Shown one piece after another: positions 1 through 9,999 of a DNA stretch of 64,000 nucleotides; position 1 is the first letter of the stretch; each line of letters begins with the position of its first letter. The notes under the pieces were generated by a model. It saw nothing but the letters and a program-made list of their open reading frames with translations. It was not told the DNA's origin and searched no databases. Made by a program: the position numbers and the translations under genes. Source of the stretch: Cyclonatronum proteinivorum (GTDB lineage Bacteria; Bacteroidota; Rhodothermia; Balneolales; Cyclonatronaceae); NCBI RefSeq assembly GCF_003353065.1, contig NZ_CP027806.1, positions 1,347,353-1,411,352 of the forward strand, in the 5' to 3' direction.

Positions 1-1
1 G

Positions 2-979
2 CAGCTTGGGGAAACCATTCGCGAAGACATTGGTCTTGACAGCCATAAGTCCAAGGCCGGTACCCCGAGCATGGGCGGGCTCATCATCATCCTTGCAGTT
101 GTGGTGCCCAGCCTGCTGTGGATGAACCCGACGAGTATTTACAAGTGGTTGATTTTATTTGTAGTTATTGGTCTTGGTGCTGTTGGCTTTCTGGATGACT
201 ACATCAAAATCATCCGGAATCAAAAGGAAGGGCTGCTGGCCCGTTTCAAGCTGATCGGGCAGATTTCCATCGGGCTCATTCTCGGGGCCTTCCTCTATTT
301 CTGGCCCGCTTTCAGCGATTACAACACGATCACGACCGTCCCTTTTCTGAAAGATGTAAACCTGAACTACGCTTTTCTGGGCGATGAACTGGGGTGGCTG
401 ATTTACATCCCGGTTGTGGTTTTCATCGTGACCGCGCTGAGCAATGCGGTAAATCTCACGGACGGACTCGACGGTCTTGCTGCCGGTACGACGGCCATCG
501 CGGGCATGGCGCTGGGCGTGCTGGCCTATGTGTCGGGCCGGGTAGATTACTCCGGTTACCTTGACCTGCTTTTCCTGCCCGGTGTGGGCGAGCTGGCCAT
601 CTTCTGTGCCGCACTGGTCGGGGCCTGCTTTGGCTTTCTGTGGTACAACACCTATCCGGCGCAGGTTTTTATGGGGGATACGGGTTCCCTTGCGCTTGGC
701 GGTACCATCGGGGCAATCGCGCTAATGGTGCATAAAGAGCTGCTGCTGCCGGTGTTGTGCGGGGTCTTTTTGATGGAAACCGTCTCCGTGATCATACAGA
801 CGACATATTTCAAATACACCAAAAAACGCTATGGCGAAGGGCGCCGGGTTTTTCTTATGGCGCCGGTGCATCATCATTTTGAGAAGCAGGGCTGGCAGGA
901 GCCAAAAATTGTAGTCCGCTTCTGGATTATTGCCATCATGCTGGCTGTCTTCACCATTATAACACTCAAGTTGCGATGA
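2..979 (+). CDS. mraY: Phospho-N-acetylmuramoyl-pentapeptide-transferase (5' truncated by window edge)
   Basis: MraY transfers phospho-MurNAc-pentapeptide from UDP to undecaprenyl phosphate at the inner membrane, making lipid I. The reading frame is already open at base 2 and reads GETIREDIG...HKSKAGTPSMGG, the conserved MraY N-terminal region. The ATG at 71 is therefore internal and the true start lies left of the window. Visible family motifs are the Asp-rich FLDDYIK, NAVNLTDGLDGLAAG, the FMGDTGSLALGG loop and PVHHHFEKQGW near the C terminus. Many hydrophobic helices alternate with these loops. The stop overlaps the murD start by 4 bp (ATGA), implying translational coupling in the dcw operon. 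Identification is firm; only the missing N terminus is unknown. Confidence 0.97.
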   Translation, partial: QLGETIREDIGLDSHKSKAGTPSMGGLIIILAVVVPSLLWMNPTSIYKWLILFVVIGLGAVGFLDDYIKIIRNQKEGLLARFKLIGQISIGLILGAFLYFWPAFSDYNTITTVPFLKDVNLNYAFLGDELGWLIYIPVVVFIVTALSNAVNLTDGLDGLAAGTTAIAGMALGVLAYVSGRVDYSGYLDLLFLPGVGELAIFCAALVGACFGFLWYNTYPAQVFMGDTGSLALGGTIGAIALMVHKELLLPVLCGVFLMETVSVIIQTTYFKYTKKRYGEGRRVFLMAPVHHHFEKQGWQEPKIVVRFWIIAIMLAVFTIITLKLR

Positions 980-2343
980 AAGAAATCAGCGGAAAATCAA
1001 TTGTGATTGTGGGAGGTGCCCGCAGCGGTGTGGCTGCCTCCGTACTGCTCAAAGGCATGGGGGCAAAGGTGTTTGTGACCGATGCGGGTATGCTTTCAGA
1101 GCAATCGCGTCAGACGCTTATCGCGCAGCAGATTCCCTTTGAGGAGGGCGGGCATTCGGAGCGCGCCAAAGATGCGGAATTTGTGGTTGTTAGCCCCGGT
1201 GTGCCGGATGAAGCGCCGCTGATTCGGCATTTTTCCTACACTGGCATTCCGGTGTACAGCGAAATGGAAGTCGCCTGCTGGTTCAACAAGAGTCCGCTGA
1301 CCGCAGTAACCGGCAGCAACGGGAAAACCACCACGACAAGCTGGCTGCGGCATCTGTGGGAAACGGCCTCAAAACAGGCTCTGATTGCGGGAAACATCGG
1401 CGTACCCGTGTCAGATCTCGTGCTCGATACCGCTCCGGACAAAGATCTGATTCTGGAGGTGAGCAGTTTTCAGCTCGATAACATCAAAACCTTCAGGCCG
1501 CGGGTGAGCGTGATTCTGAACATCACGCCGGATCACCTGAACCGGTATCAGAACAAGTTCAAGTACTACGTGGCCTCAAAAATGAAGATTATCCGCAACC
1601 AGGGCGAGACGGATTTTCTGATTTACAACTATGATGATCCCGTGCTTAAAGAGCAGATCGGAGGCATAGGGGTGAAGCCGAAAGGTCCTGCGCGCATTCC
1701 GTTTTCCCTTGCAGAGGAGCTTGAAACCGGCGCCTTCATTCGCGATGAGCACATTGTGGTGCGCCTCGACGGCAGCGAAGAAGTGCTGATGCACAAAGAT
1801 GAGGTGAGCCTGAAAGGTCCGCATAACCTTGCCAACAGCCTTGCAGTGGTTTTAGCGGGTCGTCTCAACGGTGTTGAAAGCAGTCACATCCGGGAAAGCT
1901 TGCGAACCTTTGAGGGGGTCGAGCACCGCCTGGAGCAGGTACGTATTCTCCGCGGCGTACGCTACATCAACGACAGTAAAGCGACCAATGTGAACGCGGT
2001 TTGGTACGCCCTTCGCGGCATTACTGCGCCCGTTGTGCTGATTCTCGGTGGTCAGGACAAGGGAAACAATTACCGCGAACTGACCGACCAAATCCGGAAA
2101 AAAGTGCACAGCCTGATTGCAATCGGGGAGGCAAAGGCCGCTATCCGGGAGCAGATCTCGCGGGAAGCGCTCTATTATTTTGAAGCGGAAACCATGGCAC
2201 AGGCCGTGCAGCAGGCAAGCAAACAGGCCCGAAAAGGGGAGGTCGTGCTGCTGAGTCCCGCCTGCGCTTCTTTTGATATGTTTGAAAATTACGAGCACCG
2301 CGGGCGCGCTTTCAAAGAAGCCGTCATGGACCTGCCGGATTAA
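976..2343 (+). CDS. murD: UDP-N-acetylmuramoyl-L-alanine--D-glutamate ligase
   Basis: MurD is the cytoplasmic ligase that adds D-Glu to UDP-MurNAc-L-Ala in peptidoglycan precursor synthesis. The 455 aa length is normal for the family. The N terminus has a Rossmann-like IVIVGGARSGVAAS, followed by the Mur ligase P-loop GSNGKTTTT around residue 113, the central-domain NITPDHLNR motif, and C-terminal EHRLE, NDSKATN and LSPACASFDMF motifs typical of MurD rather than MurC/E/F. The start overlaps mraY by 4 bp. A 72 bp gap separates it from ftsW. The order mraY-murD-ftsW-murG-murC is the classical dcw order. Confidence 0.97.
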   Translation: MKEISGKSIVIVGGARSGVAASVLLKGMGAKVFVTDAGMLSEQSRQTLIAQQIPFEEGGHSERAKDAEFVVVSPGVPDEAPLIRHFSYTGIPVYSEMEVACWFNKSPLTAVTGSNGKTTTTSWLRHLWETASKQALIAGNIGVPVSDLVLDTAPDKDLILEVSSFQLDNIKTFRPRVSVILNITPDHLNRYQNKFKYYVASKMKIIRNQGETDFLIYNYDDPVLKEQIGGIGVKPKGPARIPFSLAEELETGAFIRDEHIVVRLDGSEEVLMHKDEVSLKGPHNLANSLAVVLAGRLNGVESSHIRESLRTFEGVEHRLEQVRILRGVRYINDSKATNVNAVWYALRGITAPVVLILGGQDKGNNYRELTDQIRKKVHSLIAIGEAKAAIREQISREALYYFEAETMAQAVQQASKQARKGEVVLLSPACASFDMFENYEHRGRAFKEAVMDLPD

Positions 2344-2415
2344 CCTCAACCTTTTGGAAGGCCTCAGAAGCCATCACCCGAAAAGAAAAACACAGTACAA
2401 AAAGCCACATTAGTA

Positions 2416-3585
2416 ATGAATACCGTATCCCTAAATAGCGTGTCACATGCTGCCGAACAGGCGGATGGGCGTAAGCCTGCCGACGGCGTATTGCTGTTCT
2501 GCGTGATCGCGCTGATGGTGTTTGGATGCCTCGCCGTGTATTCATCTGTCGCGTATTTTGCTGAAAACAAGGGCGATACCGCAGCGGGCTTTCTCTTTAA
2601 ACACGGCTACAAACTGGTGCTGGCTTTTATTGCGATGTTTGTGGCGGCCAAAATTAACTATTACTATGTCGCTGCCTTCAGCAAAGCGGTTCTGATTTTA
2701 AGCTGGCTGCTGCTGCTGTGGGTCAATTTTTACGGAGGGGATGTTCACGGTGCCCGCCGGTCCCTTACCGTTGCCGGTTTTGCTTTTCAGCCTTCATCGG
2801 TTGCCATGCTTGCACTGCTGATGTACCTGTGCCGGATGATGGCCGAAAAACGCAGCTATATCGAAGATTTCTGGCGCTCGTTCGTGCCCGCGCTGACGTG
2901 GATTGGGGTCACGGCCCTGCTGGTCGGCCTGCAGGATTTTTCGAGTGCGGCCCTGATTCTCGGACTCAGTTTTATGATGATGTTTGTGGGAAGGATGAGC
3001 CTGAAACATCTCGGGCTGCTGTTGCTGCTGGGCGGTGTGCTGGGCGGCATACTCGTTTCCCAAACGCTTGAGCGGCAGTCGCGCCTCACCAACTATGTGG
3101 GGCATGTGCTTACGATTCAAAGTCAGGTGCTGGTCGGAAGCGATGCGGGCTATCAGGCGCAGCAGGCACATATCGCGATTGCGCAGGGTGGTTTGCTGGG
3201 CGTTGGCGCCGGCAAATCAACGCAGCGGAACTTCCTGCCCGCCCCGTACAACGATTATATTTACGCCATCATAGCGGAAGAGTATGGCCTGATTGGCGCC
3301 CTGATTCTGCTTTTTATTTACGTGGTGATTTTGCTGAGGGGAATCATTTTTGTGGCTAACAGGGCCCGCGATGAGCTGGGAACCTACATGGCGATGGCCT
3401 GCACGCTTGCGATTGTGGTCTATGGGTTTGTGAATGCCGCGGTGGCGACCGGCCTGTTTCCGGTTACCGGACTCCCCATGCCGTTTATCAGCTATGGGGG
3501 CACAAGTATGCTTACCGCCGGATTCATGATGGGCGTCCTTATGAACATTTCCAAACACCCGCAGGAGGAGCCAGAAGATGCCTAA
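2416..3585 (+). CDS. ftsW: FtsW, SEDS-family septal peptidoglycan polymerase
   Basis: FtsW is the SEDS glycosyltransferase that, with a cognate class B PBP, polymerises septal peptidoglycan. The 389 aa protein has about ten predicted transmembrane segments. It carries family signatures: VHGARRSL after TM3-4, QPSSVAML, a large extracytoplasmic loop with LTIQSQVLVGSDAGYQAQQA and GGLLGVGAGKS, IIAEEYGLIGA, and the C-terminal GLPMPFISYGGTSML. The start ATG is placed after a short leader because the upstream frame contains no conserved sequence; the first ~25 residues form a polar cytoplasmic tail. Its 3' end overlaps murG by 8 bp. Its place inside the dcw cluster argues for FtsW over RodA. Confidence 0.95.
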   Translation: MNTVSLNSVSHAAEQADGRKPADGVLLFCVIALMVFGCLAVYSSVAYFAENKGDTAAGFLFKHGYKLVLAFIAMFVAAKINYYYVAAFSKAVLILSWLLLLWVNFYGGDVHGARRSLTVAGFAFQPSSVAMLALLMYLCRMMAEKRSYIEDFWRSFVPALTWIGVTALLVGLQDFSSAALILGLSFMMMFVGRMSLKHLGLLLLLGGVLGGILVSQTLERQSRLTNYVGHVLTIQSQVLVGSDAGYQAQQAHIAIAQGGLLGVGAGKSTQRNFLPAPYNDYIYAIIAEEYGLIGALILLFIYVVILLRGIIFVANRARDELGTYMAMACTLAIVVYGFVNAAVATGLFPVTGLPMPFISYGGTSMLTAGFMMGVLMNISKHPQEEPEDA

Positions 3586-4720
3586 GCCAAAGTGGACTTT
3601 TTTGCTTTCCGGCGGCGGTACCGGCGGACACGTGTACCCGGCCATCGCCCTTGCGGATGCCATCCGTGAGCGAATGCCGGATACGGTCATTCGTTTTGCA
3701 GGTGCACCGGACCGTATCGAATGGAAGGCTGTTCCGAAAGCAGGTTACGAAATCTCGCCTGTATGGATCAGCGGCCTGCAGCGCCGGTTCACCCTTTCCA
3801 ACCTGCTGGTACCGGTGAAGCTGCTGGTAAGCCTGTTTCAAAGTTTGCTGATCATTCGCAGGCTGCGGCCGCATGCGGTTATCTGCACCGGCGGCTATGT
3901 TTCAGGTCCGGTGGGCTTCATGGCGGCCGTGCTGGGCGTGCCCCTGTTCCTGCAGGAGCAGAACGGATATCCGGGCGTAACGACCCGCCTGCTCGCCCGC
4001 TTTGCGCGCAAGATTTATCTCGGCTTCGACGGGGCGGATGAATGGTTGCGTCAGCACAAAGGCAAGCTGTTTCTCTCCGGCAACCCGACCCGGAAAGAAA
4101 TTGTGGTCTCCATCGAAGCGGAGCCGGATGCCATGCCGTACGGGATGGATCCGGAGAAACGCACGCTGCTCGTGCTGGGCGGCAGCGGGGGCGCAAAAGC
4201 GATCAATGATTCTGTTTGGGCGCAGCTTGAGCGGATTCACGATAAAATGGGCGTGCAGATTCTGTGGCAGTGCGGCCCTGCCTACTATGATAAACTCAGC
4301 GCACAGCTTGATAAGGAGCGCTGGCCCCATGTACACCTGACCGCCTTCATCGACGACATGGCTGCGGCCTACAAAGCCGCCGATGTCGTTTTTGCACGCG
4401 CAGGGGCCGGTACCTGCACCGAACTTCTGATTGCCGCCAAACCCTCCATCCTTATGCCCTCGCCTCATGTAGCGGGCAACCATCAGTTTCACAATGCCGC
4501 TGATATGGTCGGCTTGGGGGTTTCCATCATGCTGGAAGATGATGAAGGCCCCATCGTGCTGGCTGATTTTCTCAGCGATATTTTTACTGAAAAAGGAAGG
4601 ATGGAAGCCATGATTGCCGCCGCGAAGAAAGCGGCAAAGCCTAAGGCAGCGCTCAACATTGCCACGGATATTCTCAACACCACCTTTACCCTTCACCCAA
4701 CGACAGGCGGAAACGCATGA
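3578..4720 (+). CDS. murG: Undecaprenyldiphospho-muramoylpentapeptide beta-N-acetylglucosaminyltransferase
   Basis: MurG transfers GlcNAc from UDP-GlcNAc to lipid I, producing lipid II on the cytoplasmic face of the membrane. The 380 aa protein has the GT28 N-terminal glycine motif SGGGTGGHVYPA (residues 11-22), the second G-loop ICTGGYVSGPVG, LQEQNGYPG, the VLGGSGGAKAIN motif opening the C-terminal Rossmann domain, and the UDP-binding ARAGAGTCTELL segment. It overlaps ftsW by 8 bp and murC by 4 bp, so it sits in a tightly coupled operon. Nothing unusual was seen. Confidence 0.97.
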   Translation: MPKPKWTFLLSGGGTGGHVYPAIALADAIRERMPDTVIRFAGAPDRIEWKAVPKAGYEISPVWISGLQRRFTLSNLLVPVKLLVSLFQSLLIIRRLRPHAVICTGGYVSGPVGFMAAVLGVPLFLQEQNGYPGVTTRLLARFARKIYLGFDGADEWLRQHKGKLFLSGNPTRKEIVVSIEAEPDAMPYGMDPEKRTLLVLGGSGGAKAINDSVWAQLERIHDKMGVQILWQCGPAYYDKLSAQLDKERWPHVHLTAFIDDMAAAYKAADVVFARAGAGTCTELLIAAKPSILMPSPHVAGNHQFHNAADMVGLGVSIMLEDDEGPIVLADFLSDIFTEKGRMEAMIAAAKKAAKPKAALNIATDILNTTFTLHPTTGGNA

Positions 4721-6192
4721 CCCTGACCCCTCCTCATACAGACCCGGCAGCAAAGCCCGCATTTATGCAGCAGCCCATATTCGGCAACACCCGCCATATC
4801 CACATGGTAGGCATTGGCGGCATTGGGATGAGCGGTATGGCCGAAATTCTGATCCGCAGAGGCTACAAGGTGAGCGGGTCTGACGGCGCGCAGTCAGAGA
4901 CGACCGAGCGTCTCGAGCGGATCGGAGCGAAGGTTTTTATCGGGCATGAGGCGGGCAATATTGCCGGTGCTGATGTGGTCGTCTATACAAGTGCGGTGCG
5001 GGCAACCGAGAATGTGGAGACGCGGGCCGCGCTCGAGCAGCGTATCCCAACAATCAAGCGCGCCGAGATGCTGGCCGAGCTGATGCGCATGAAATTCGGA
5101 ATCGGCATTGCCGGTACGCACGGCAAAACGACGACGACTACCATGGCCGGTCAGGTCGTGCAGCGGGGCGGATTTGACCCTACCATTATTGTGGGCGGGC
5201 GGGTGCACAGCTTTGATAAAACCAATGCCGTTGTAGGCGGTGGCGACATCATTATAGTGGAGGCGGATGAGTACGACCGCACCTTCCTGAAGCTCTCCCC
5301 ATCCATGGCCGTCATCACCAACATTGAAGCCGAGCACCTTGATATTTATGAAGATGTGGATGACATCAAGCAGGCTTTCCTGGAATTCGCAAATAAGGTA
5401 CCGTTTTACGGCTCTGTCATTCTGTGTCTTGATGATGAGGAAGTCCGCAGCATTTTACCCGGTATCGAGCGGAAAACGCTGACCTACGGCTTCACCCCGC
5501 AGGCACGGCTCAGGCCTTCGAAAGTAGAGACCGCCGGACTTTCAACCCATTTTGATGTGAAGCTCGATGGCGAAACACTGGGGCGGATTCGCATTCAGGC
5601 ACCCGGTGCACACAACGTGCAGAATGCCCTTGCAGCGGTAGGCGTAGGTCTGGAGCTCAACATGAAATTTGAGCATATTGCCGCCGGTCTTGAGTCCTAC
5701 ACGGGCGTATTCCGCCGCTTTCAGCCCAAGTACGAGGGCAAAGAGGTGCTGGTGATTGACGACTATGCCCATCACCCTACAGAAGTGCGGGCAACGCTGG
5801 CCGCCGCGCGCAAAGGCTGGCCTGATCGCCGCATTGTGGCTGTCTTTCAGCCGCACCTGTACAGCCGCACCCGCGATATGTGTCAGGAGTTCGGCTCTTC
5901 TTTCTTTGATGCGGATGTGATGGTGGTTACCGACATCTACCCTGCGCGGGAACAGCCGATTGAGGGCGTTAGCGGGCAGATGGTAGCTGATGTGGCGTCC
6001 CGCTACGGACACCGCGACGTGCATTTTGTGGCCGACAAGCATGAACTGCCGGTCGCCCTGCATAGCATGGTGAAAGCCGGTGATCTGGTCATTACCATGG
6101 GCGCCGGTGACATTTACAAATACGGCGAACAGTTTGTGCAGGAGCTTAAACGCAATCCCAAAAACGGGGAGGGGCAGGATGAGCAAGGCTGA
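4717..6192 (+). CDS. murC: UDP-N-acetylmuramate--L-alanine ligase
   Basis: MurC adds L-Ala to UDP-MurNAc, the first step of stem peptide assembly. At 491 aa it has normal length. Diagnostic parts are HMVGIGGIGMSGMAE (N-terminal UDP-binding), the P-loop GTHGKTTTTTM near residue 133, EADEYDRTFL, NIEAEHLDIY, the HNVQNALAA segment, and the C-terminal DDYAHHPTEV and FQPHLYSRT motifs specific to MurC. About 25 poorly conserved Pro-rich residues precede the Rossmann fold, so the start could be slightly downstream, but the ATGA overlap with murG favours the annotated start. No murB or ddl gene follows before ftsQ. Confidence 0.97.
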   Translation: MTLTPPHTDPAAKPAFMQQPIFGNTRHIHMVGIGGIGMSGMAEILIRRGYKVSGSDGAQSETTERLERIGAKVFIGHEAGNIAGADVVVYTSAVRATENVETRAALEQRIPTIKRAEMLAELMRMKFGIGIAGTHGKTTTTTMAGQVVQRGGFDPTIIVGGRVHSFDKTNAVVGGGDIIIVEADEYDRTFLKLSPSMAVITNIEAEHLDIYEDVDDIKQAFLEFANKVPFYGSVILCLDDEEVRSILPGIERKTLTYGFTPQARLRPSKVETAGLSTHFDVKLDGETLGRIRIQAPGAHNVQNALAAVGVGLELNMKFEHIAAGLESYTGVFRRFQPKYEGKEVLVIDDYAHHPTEVRATLAAARKGWPDRRIVAVFQPHLYSRTRDMCQEFGSSFFDADVMVVTDIYPAREQPIEGVSGQMVADVASRYGHRDVHFVADKHELPVALHSMVKAGDLVITMGAGDIYKYGEQFVQELKRNPKNGEGQDEQG

Positions 6193-6985
6193 TTTCCATA
6201 CACAGTCAGGCAAAGGGCCGGCGCAAACCCGTAAAGGGAAAGCAACCGGGCAAAGCACGGGACTGCGCAGCATGCTGTCGGGCTGGCTGTATCCGATCAT
6301 TTTAATTGCGCTCATCACGGCTTCGGTTGCGGCTTCATGGCAGCTGCAGGACCGAAGCGTGGTGCAGCATTTCGAAATCCAAAGCGCCGGATTTACGCCC
6401 GAAGCCCAGATTCTGGCGGTCAGCGGCCTGGAGACGGGCATGGCCGCCGCGGAAGTGCGCCCGCTTGAGGTGCAGGCCCGGATTGACAGCCTGCCCTGGA
6501 TTGCGGAAAGCAGCGTACGCCTCGTACCCGGCGGACGCGTCCTCATCGGGTTCACCGAGCGTGAGCCTGTGGCCCTGCTCATTGAGGGCAGCCGGCTGAT
6601 GCTTACCGATGCCGCAGGCGTGGCGCTCGATATTCCGGAAGGCTTCGCGCCTGACCTGCCGCTTCTGTACGGTTTCCGGCTTCCGGCACACGGCGAACGC
6701 CTGCCAGAAGCGCAGTTCGCGCCCCTGGGGTCTTTTCTGGCGGCGCTTCAGCAGTCTGCTTTAGCCGGGCTGCTGATCAGTGAAGTAGGCTTTCATCCTG
6801 AAGAAGGCGTTATCGCGCTGAGCCGGGAAAATGCAGTCAGGCTTGTATTCGGAACAGAATCCTTTGCGCAGAAAATCGACCGCTGGGAAGCTTTTTACCG
6901 GCAGGTAGCTCCGGTGAAGGGGATGGCTGCATTCACGCGGCTGGATTTCCGCTTTGAAAATCAGATCGTAGCCCTGCACTCCTGA
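6179..6985 (+). CDS. ftsQ: FtsQ/DivIB-type cell division protein
   Basis: This bitopic membrane protein of the divisome is expected to recruit and regulate septal synthesis proteins. A frame open from 6080 exists, but the ATG at 6179, overlapping the murC stop by 14 bp, gives MSKADFH..., a short basic cytoplasmic tail and one transmembrane segment (GWLYPIILIALITASVAA, about residues 35-55). Next comes a POTRA-like domain (VVQHFEIQSAGF...SGLETG...IDSLPWIAESSVRL) and a beta domain. Sequence conservation is low, as usual for FtsQ, so the call rests on architecture plus its place between murC and ftsA. Length is 268 aa. Confidence 0.88.
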   Translation: MSKADFHTQSGKGPAQTRKGKATGQSTGLRSMLSGWLYPIILIALITASVAASWQLQDRSVVQHFEIQSAGFTPEAQILAVSGLETGMAAAEVRPLEVQARIDSLPWIAESSVRLVPGGRVLIGFTEREPVALLIEGSRLMLTDAAGVALDIPEGFAPDLPLLYGFRLPAHGERLPEAQFAPLGSFLAALQQSALAGLLISEVGFHPEEGVIALSRENAVRLVFGTESFAQKIDRWEAFYRQVAPVKGMAAFTRLDFRFENQIVALHS

Positions 6986-7061
6986 ATCCGCTTTTTATAT
7001 CACAAATAGCATTAAAAATTCACCTCATCCCTCATCTTAAGCATAAGCAACACCTTACAAC

Positions 7062-8486
7062 ATGAAATTTGAGCAAATGGAAGAACAAATTGTGGTTGGC
7101 CTGGATATCGGCACAACAAAAGTGTGCGCGATAATTGCCTCAATGAATGAGGACCGGACCATCAACATCCTTGGTGTGGGCAAAGCACCCAGTGAGGGGC
7201 TGAACCGGGGTGTTGTGGTCAATATTGACAAAACGGTAAACGCGATCCGCTCTGCGATTGAAAAAGCCGAGCTTGCCTCCGGCATTAAAGTGAAAGCCGT
7301 AAATGTGGGCATTGCCGGAGATCACATCAGCAGCATGCGCAGCCGGGGTGCAGTGACGAACATCAATCAGGATTCGGAGATTACGGCCAAGGATGTGGAG
7401 CGCCTGCTCATTGACTGTCAGCAGGTTGCCCTGCCAGCGGGTCAGCAGATCATTCACGTGATACCGCAGGAATACGTGGTGGACGGGCAGGACGGCATCA
7501 CCGACCCGATCGGGATGTGCGGCATCCGGCTGGAGGCGAATGTGCACATCATTACAGGCATGGTATCGGCCATCAAGAACATGTACCGCTGCGTGGAAAA
7601 AGCCGGATACAAGGTTCAGGATATGATTCTTGAACCCCTCGCCTCATCCTACGCGGTGCTTGAAAAAGATGAGAAGGAAGCCGGTGTGGTGCTTGTGGAT
7701 ATTGGCGGCGGCACGACTGATATCGCCATTTTCAAAGGCAACACCATCCGGCATACGGCGGTCTGTGCGATTGCCGGACAAAAGGTGACCGACGACATCA
7801 AGGACGGTCTGAGCATACTCGAAGATCAGGCGCACCGACTGAAGCATCAGCACGGACATGCCTGGGCGGATCTGATCGAAGAAGAGGAAGTGATTCCCGT
7901 GCCGGGCATAGCCGGGCGACCGCCCAAAGAAGTGCGGAAGACCATTCTCGCAAATATCATACAGCCGCGGCTTGAAGAAATCCTGGAGATTGTGGGCATC
8001 GAAATCAAGCGCAGCGGGCTGGGCAATCAGTTGAGCGCAGGCGTAGTGCTTACCGGCGGCGGATCGATGATTAATGGCATGGTGCCGCTTGCCGCCGAGT
8101 ATCTTGGGCTTGATACCAAACTCGGCACGCCCCGCGGCCTCACCGGCGGACTTATAGAAGAAGTAAACAGCCCCATACACAGTACAGGTGTAGGGCTGGT
8201 GATGCACGCTTTTGAAAGTGTACAGAATGCCTACTTGGCACAAATGAACCCGATGTCGGCCGCACAGCCGCACGGGGCAGGCGTAACTCCGGCTACGGAG
8301 CCGGTGCGGCAAAACGACCGCGCCGGGGAATCAACCGAAACACATGAAAACAGCAGCTCGCCAAAAAACGATACAACTGAGCAGGAAGACGGGGAAAATC
8401 CTTTACAGACCGGCGGAAAACAAACGGCTGAAAGTCTGATGCAAAAAATTACGAAGCAGATGAAAATCTGGTTCAGAGAGTTTTAG
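7062..8486 (+). CDS. ftsA: Cell division protein FtsA
   Basis: FtsA is the actin-like ATPase that tethers FtsZ to the membrane and helps activate septal synthesis. Visible motifs are the phosphate-1 loop VVGLDIGTTKVCAI near the N terminus, the SHS2/1C region (SSMRSRGAVTNIN...VIPQEYVVDGQ), phosphate-2 VVLVDIGGGTTDIAIFKG, and the adenosine motif VLTGGGSMINGM. After a low-complexity polar linker (about residues 395-455) the protein ends in an amphipathic helix (LMQKITKQMKIWFREF), the expected membrane-targeting sequence. At 474 aa it is longer than the E. coli protein because of the linker. It precedes ftsZ by 33 bp. Confidence 0.96.
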   Translation: MKFEQMEEQIVVGLDIGTTKVCAIIASMNEDRTINILGVGKAPSEGLNRGVVVNIDKTVNAIRSAIEKAELASGIKVKAVNVGIAGDHISSMRSRGAVTNINQDSEITAKDVERLLIDCQQVALPAGQQIIHVIPQEYVVDGQDGITDPIGMCGIRLEANVHIITGMVSAIKNMYRCVEKAGYKVQDMILEPLASSYAVLEKDEKEAGVVLVDIGGGTTDIAIFKGNTIRHTAVCAIAGQKVTDDIKDGLSILEDQAHRLKHQHGHAWADLIEEEEVIPVPGIAGRPPKEVRKTILANIIQPRLEEILEIVGIEIKRSGLGNQLSAGVVLTGGGSMINGMVPLAAEYLGLDTKLGTPRGLTGGLIEEVNSPIHSTGVGLVMHAFESVQNAYLAQMNPMSAAQPHGAGVTPATEPVRQNDRAGESTETHENSSSPKNDTTEQEDGENPLQTGGKQTAESLMQKITKQMKIWFREF

Positions 8487-8519
8487 TTAAACAAACCGAG
8501 AAACCAACAGGGAACAGTT

Positions 8520-9929
8520 ATGGAAACAAATCAAAACGACAACACAGGTTCAAGATTCGTGTTTGACAGCGAAAGTGTAGATAACGCGAGAATAAAAGTC
8601 ATTGGCGTAGGCGGCGGCGGGGGCAATGCCATCAACACCATGATCAAGAACGGTCTCAACAATGTGGAGTACATTGCGCTGAACACCGATAGTCAGGCCC
8701 TGAAAAAAAGTAAGGCCGATACCGTAATTCAGGTAGGTACAAGCCTGACAAATGGCCTTGGAGCCGGTGCGCGTCCGGAAGTTGGGCGCGAAGCCGTAGA
8801 AGAAAACCGCCACGAAATTGAAGACGCTATTGAGGGCAGTGATATGATTTTTGTGACTGCCGGCATGGGGGGCGGCACAGGAACCGGAGGCGCTCCTGTT
8901 GTGGCCGGTATTGCCAAACGCAAGGGTATTCTCACCGTTGGCGTGGTTACGACACCCTTCGATTTCGAGGGCAAACCCCGCATGAAATACGCACTGGAAG
9001 GTATCAAAGAACTCAAGAAAAACTGCGATACCCTCATTGTGATTCCGAACGAACGTCTTTTTGAAGTGAGCGAGGAAAATACCACGCTGATGGAAGCCTT
9101 CAAGATGGCCGATGACGTGCTGCTGAATGCCACACGCGGTATCACCGACCTCATTCTGATGCCCGGGGTGGTGAACGTGGATTTTGCCGATGTGCGCACA
9201 ACCATGCTCGACGGCGGCGCGGCTATCATGGGTTCGGCCTGTGCCTCCGGGCAGGACCGCGCTGAAATTGCAACCCGAAAGGCGATCAACTCGCCCCTGC
9301 TCGACGGTCTCAGCATCCGGGGCTCGCGCAATGTGCTGCTCAACATTTCCTCAAGCAGTCAGCTGATGATGAACGAGATCAAGCTTGCGACCAAAATCAT
9401 TCAGGATGAAGTGGGTGAGGATGCGGAAATGATCTGGGGTACGGTGCTTGATGAGGAGTATGGCGAGGAGCTGCGGGTTACCGTTATTGCAACCGGTTTT
9501 GATCTGGGTGGCAGCGATGCGAAGAAAACGCTTGTACAGCCCAAGAAACCGGGAGGAGGGTTTACGCCTCCAAATGCCGGCGCACAGGAAACTGCAAAAG
9601 CGAAGCTTCCGCCCCTTCCCGGTGCGGCACCGCGCGTGCCAAACCCGAAACTCTCTACGGTGAATACCCGCAAGAGTGCCCCGCCCCGTTTCAAGACGCA
9701 GGAAGACGGTAACCCTGACGACAAGTTCTACAAGGGTGAGGAAAACCTCAAAAATCTGGATAAGCCGGCCTTTACACGTCGTGAGCGGGTGCTGCGTAAA
9801 GGGAATGATCAGAACATTTCCCGGGAAGACGATCAGGAAGGCGGTGGTTCTTCGCAATCACGCTTCAAAATCAGAAAAGCCAGCGGCGGCGGGAATCAGC
9901 CTCCGTTTCTGGAAAATCTGATGGACTAA
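8520..9929 (+). CDS. ftsZ: Cell division protein FtsZ
   Basis: FtsZ is the tubulin-like GTPase that forms the Z ring. The N-terminal GTPase domain shows [15 protein letters not shown] (about residues 27-41), ALNTDSQAL, the tubulin signature [13 protein letters not shown] (around residue 117), FDFEGKPR, and the synergy-loop region [12 protein letters not shown] long charged/Pro-rich linker (about residues 335-455) leads to a C-terminal peptide ending [10 protein letters not shown], which should contact FtsA. At 469 aa it is on the long side, as is common in this superphylum. It is the last gene of the cluster and is followed directly by an intrinsic terminator. Confidence 0.98.
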   Translation: METNQNDNTGSRFVFDSESVDNARIKVIGVGGGGGNAINTMIKNGLNNVEYIALNTDSQALKKSKADTVIQVGTSLTNGLGAGARPEVGREAVEENRHEIEDAIEGSDMIFVTAGMGGGTGTGGAPVVAGIAKRKGILTVGVVTTPFDFEGKPRMKYALEGIKELKKNCDTLIVIPNERLFEVSEENTTLMEAFKMADDVLLNATRGITDLILMPGVVNVDFADVRTTMLDGGAAIMGSACASGQDRAEIATRKAINSPLLDGLSIRGSRNVLLNISSSSQLMMNEIKLATKIIQDEVGEDAEMIWGTVLDEEYGEELRVTVIATGFDLGGSDAKKTLVQPKKPGGGFTPPNAGAQETAKAKLPPLPGAAPRVPNPKLSTVNTRKSAPPRFKTQEDGNPDDKFYKGEENLKNLDKPAFTRRERVLRKGNDQNISREDDQEGGGSSQSRFKIRKASGGGNQPPFLENLMD

Positions 9930-9945
9930 TAACATTCCACCTTTG

Positions 9946-9999
9946 CAGGGGTTCCACAGAAAGGTCACACGGCCTGCTGTGGAATCCCTGTTTTTTTTT
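9946..9999 (+). terminator. Intrinsic terminator of the dcw cluster
   Basis: A 14 bp stem with one or two mismatches (CAGGGGTTCCACAG paired with CTGTGGAATCCCTG), a 17-nt loop, then nine T residues. It starts 17 bp after the ftsZ stop, so it is the natural end of the dcw transcript. Confidence 0.93.
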
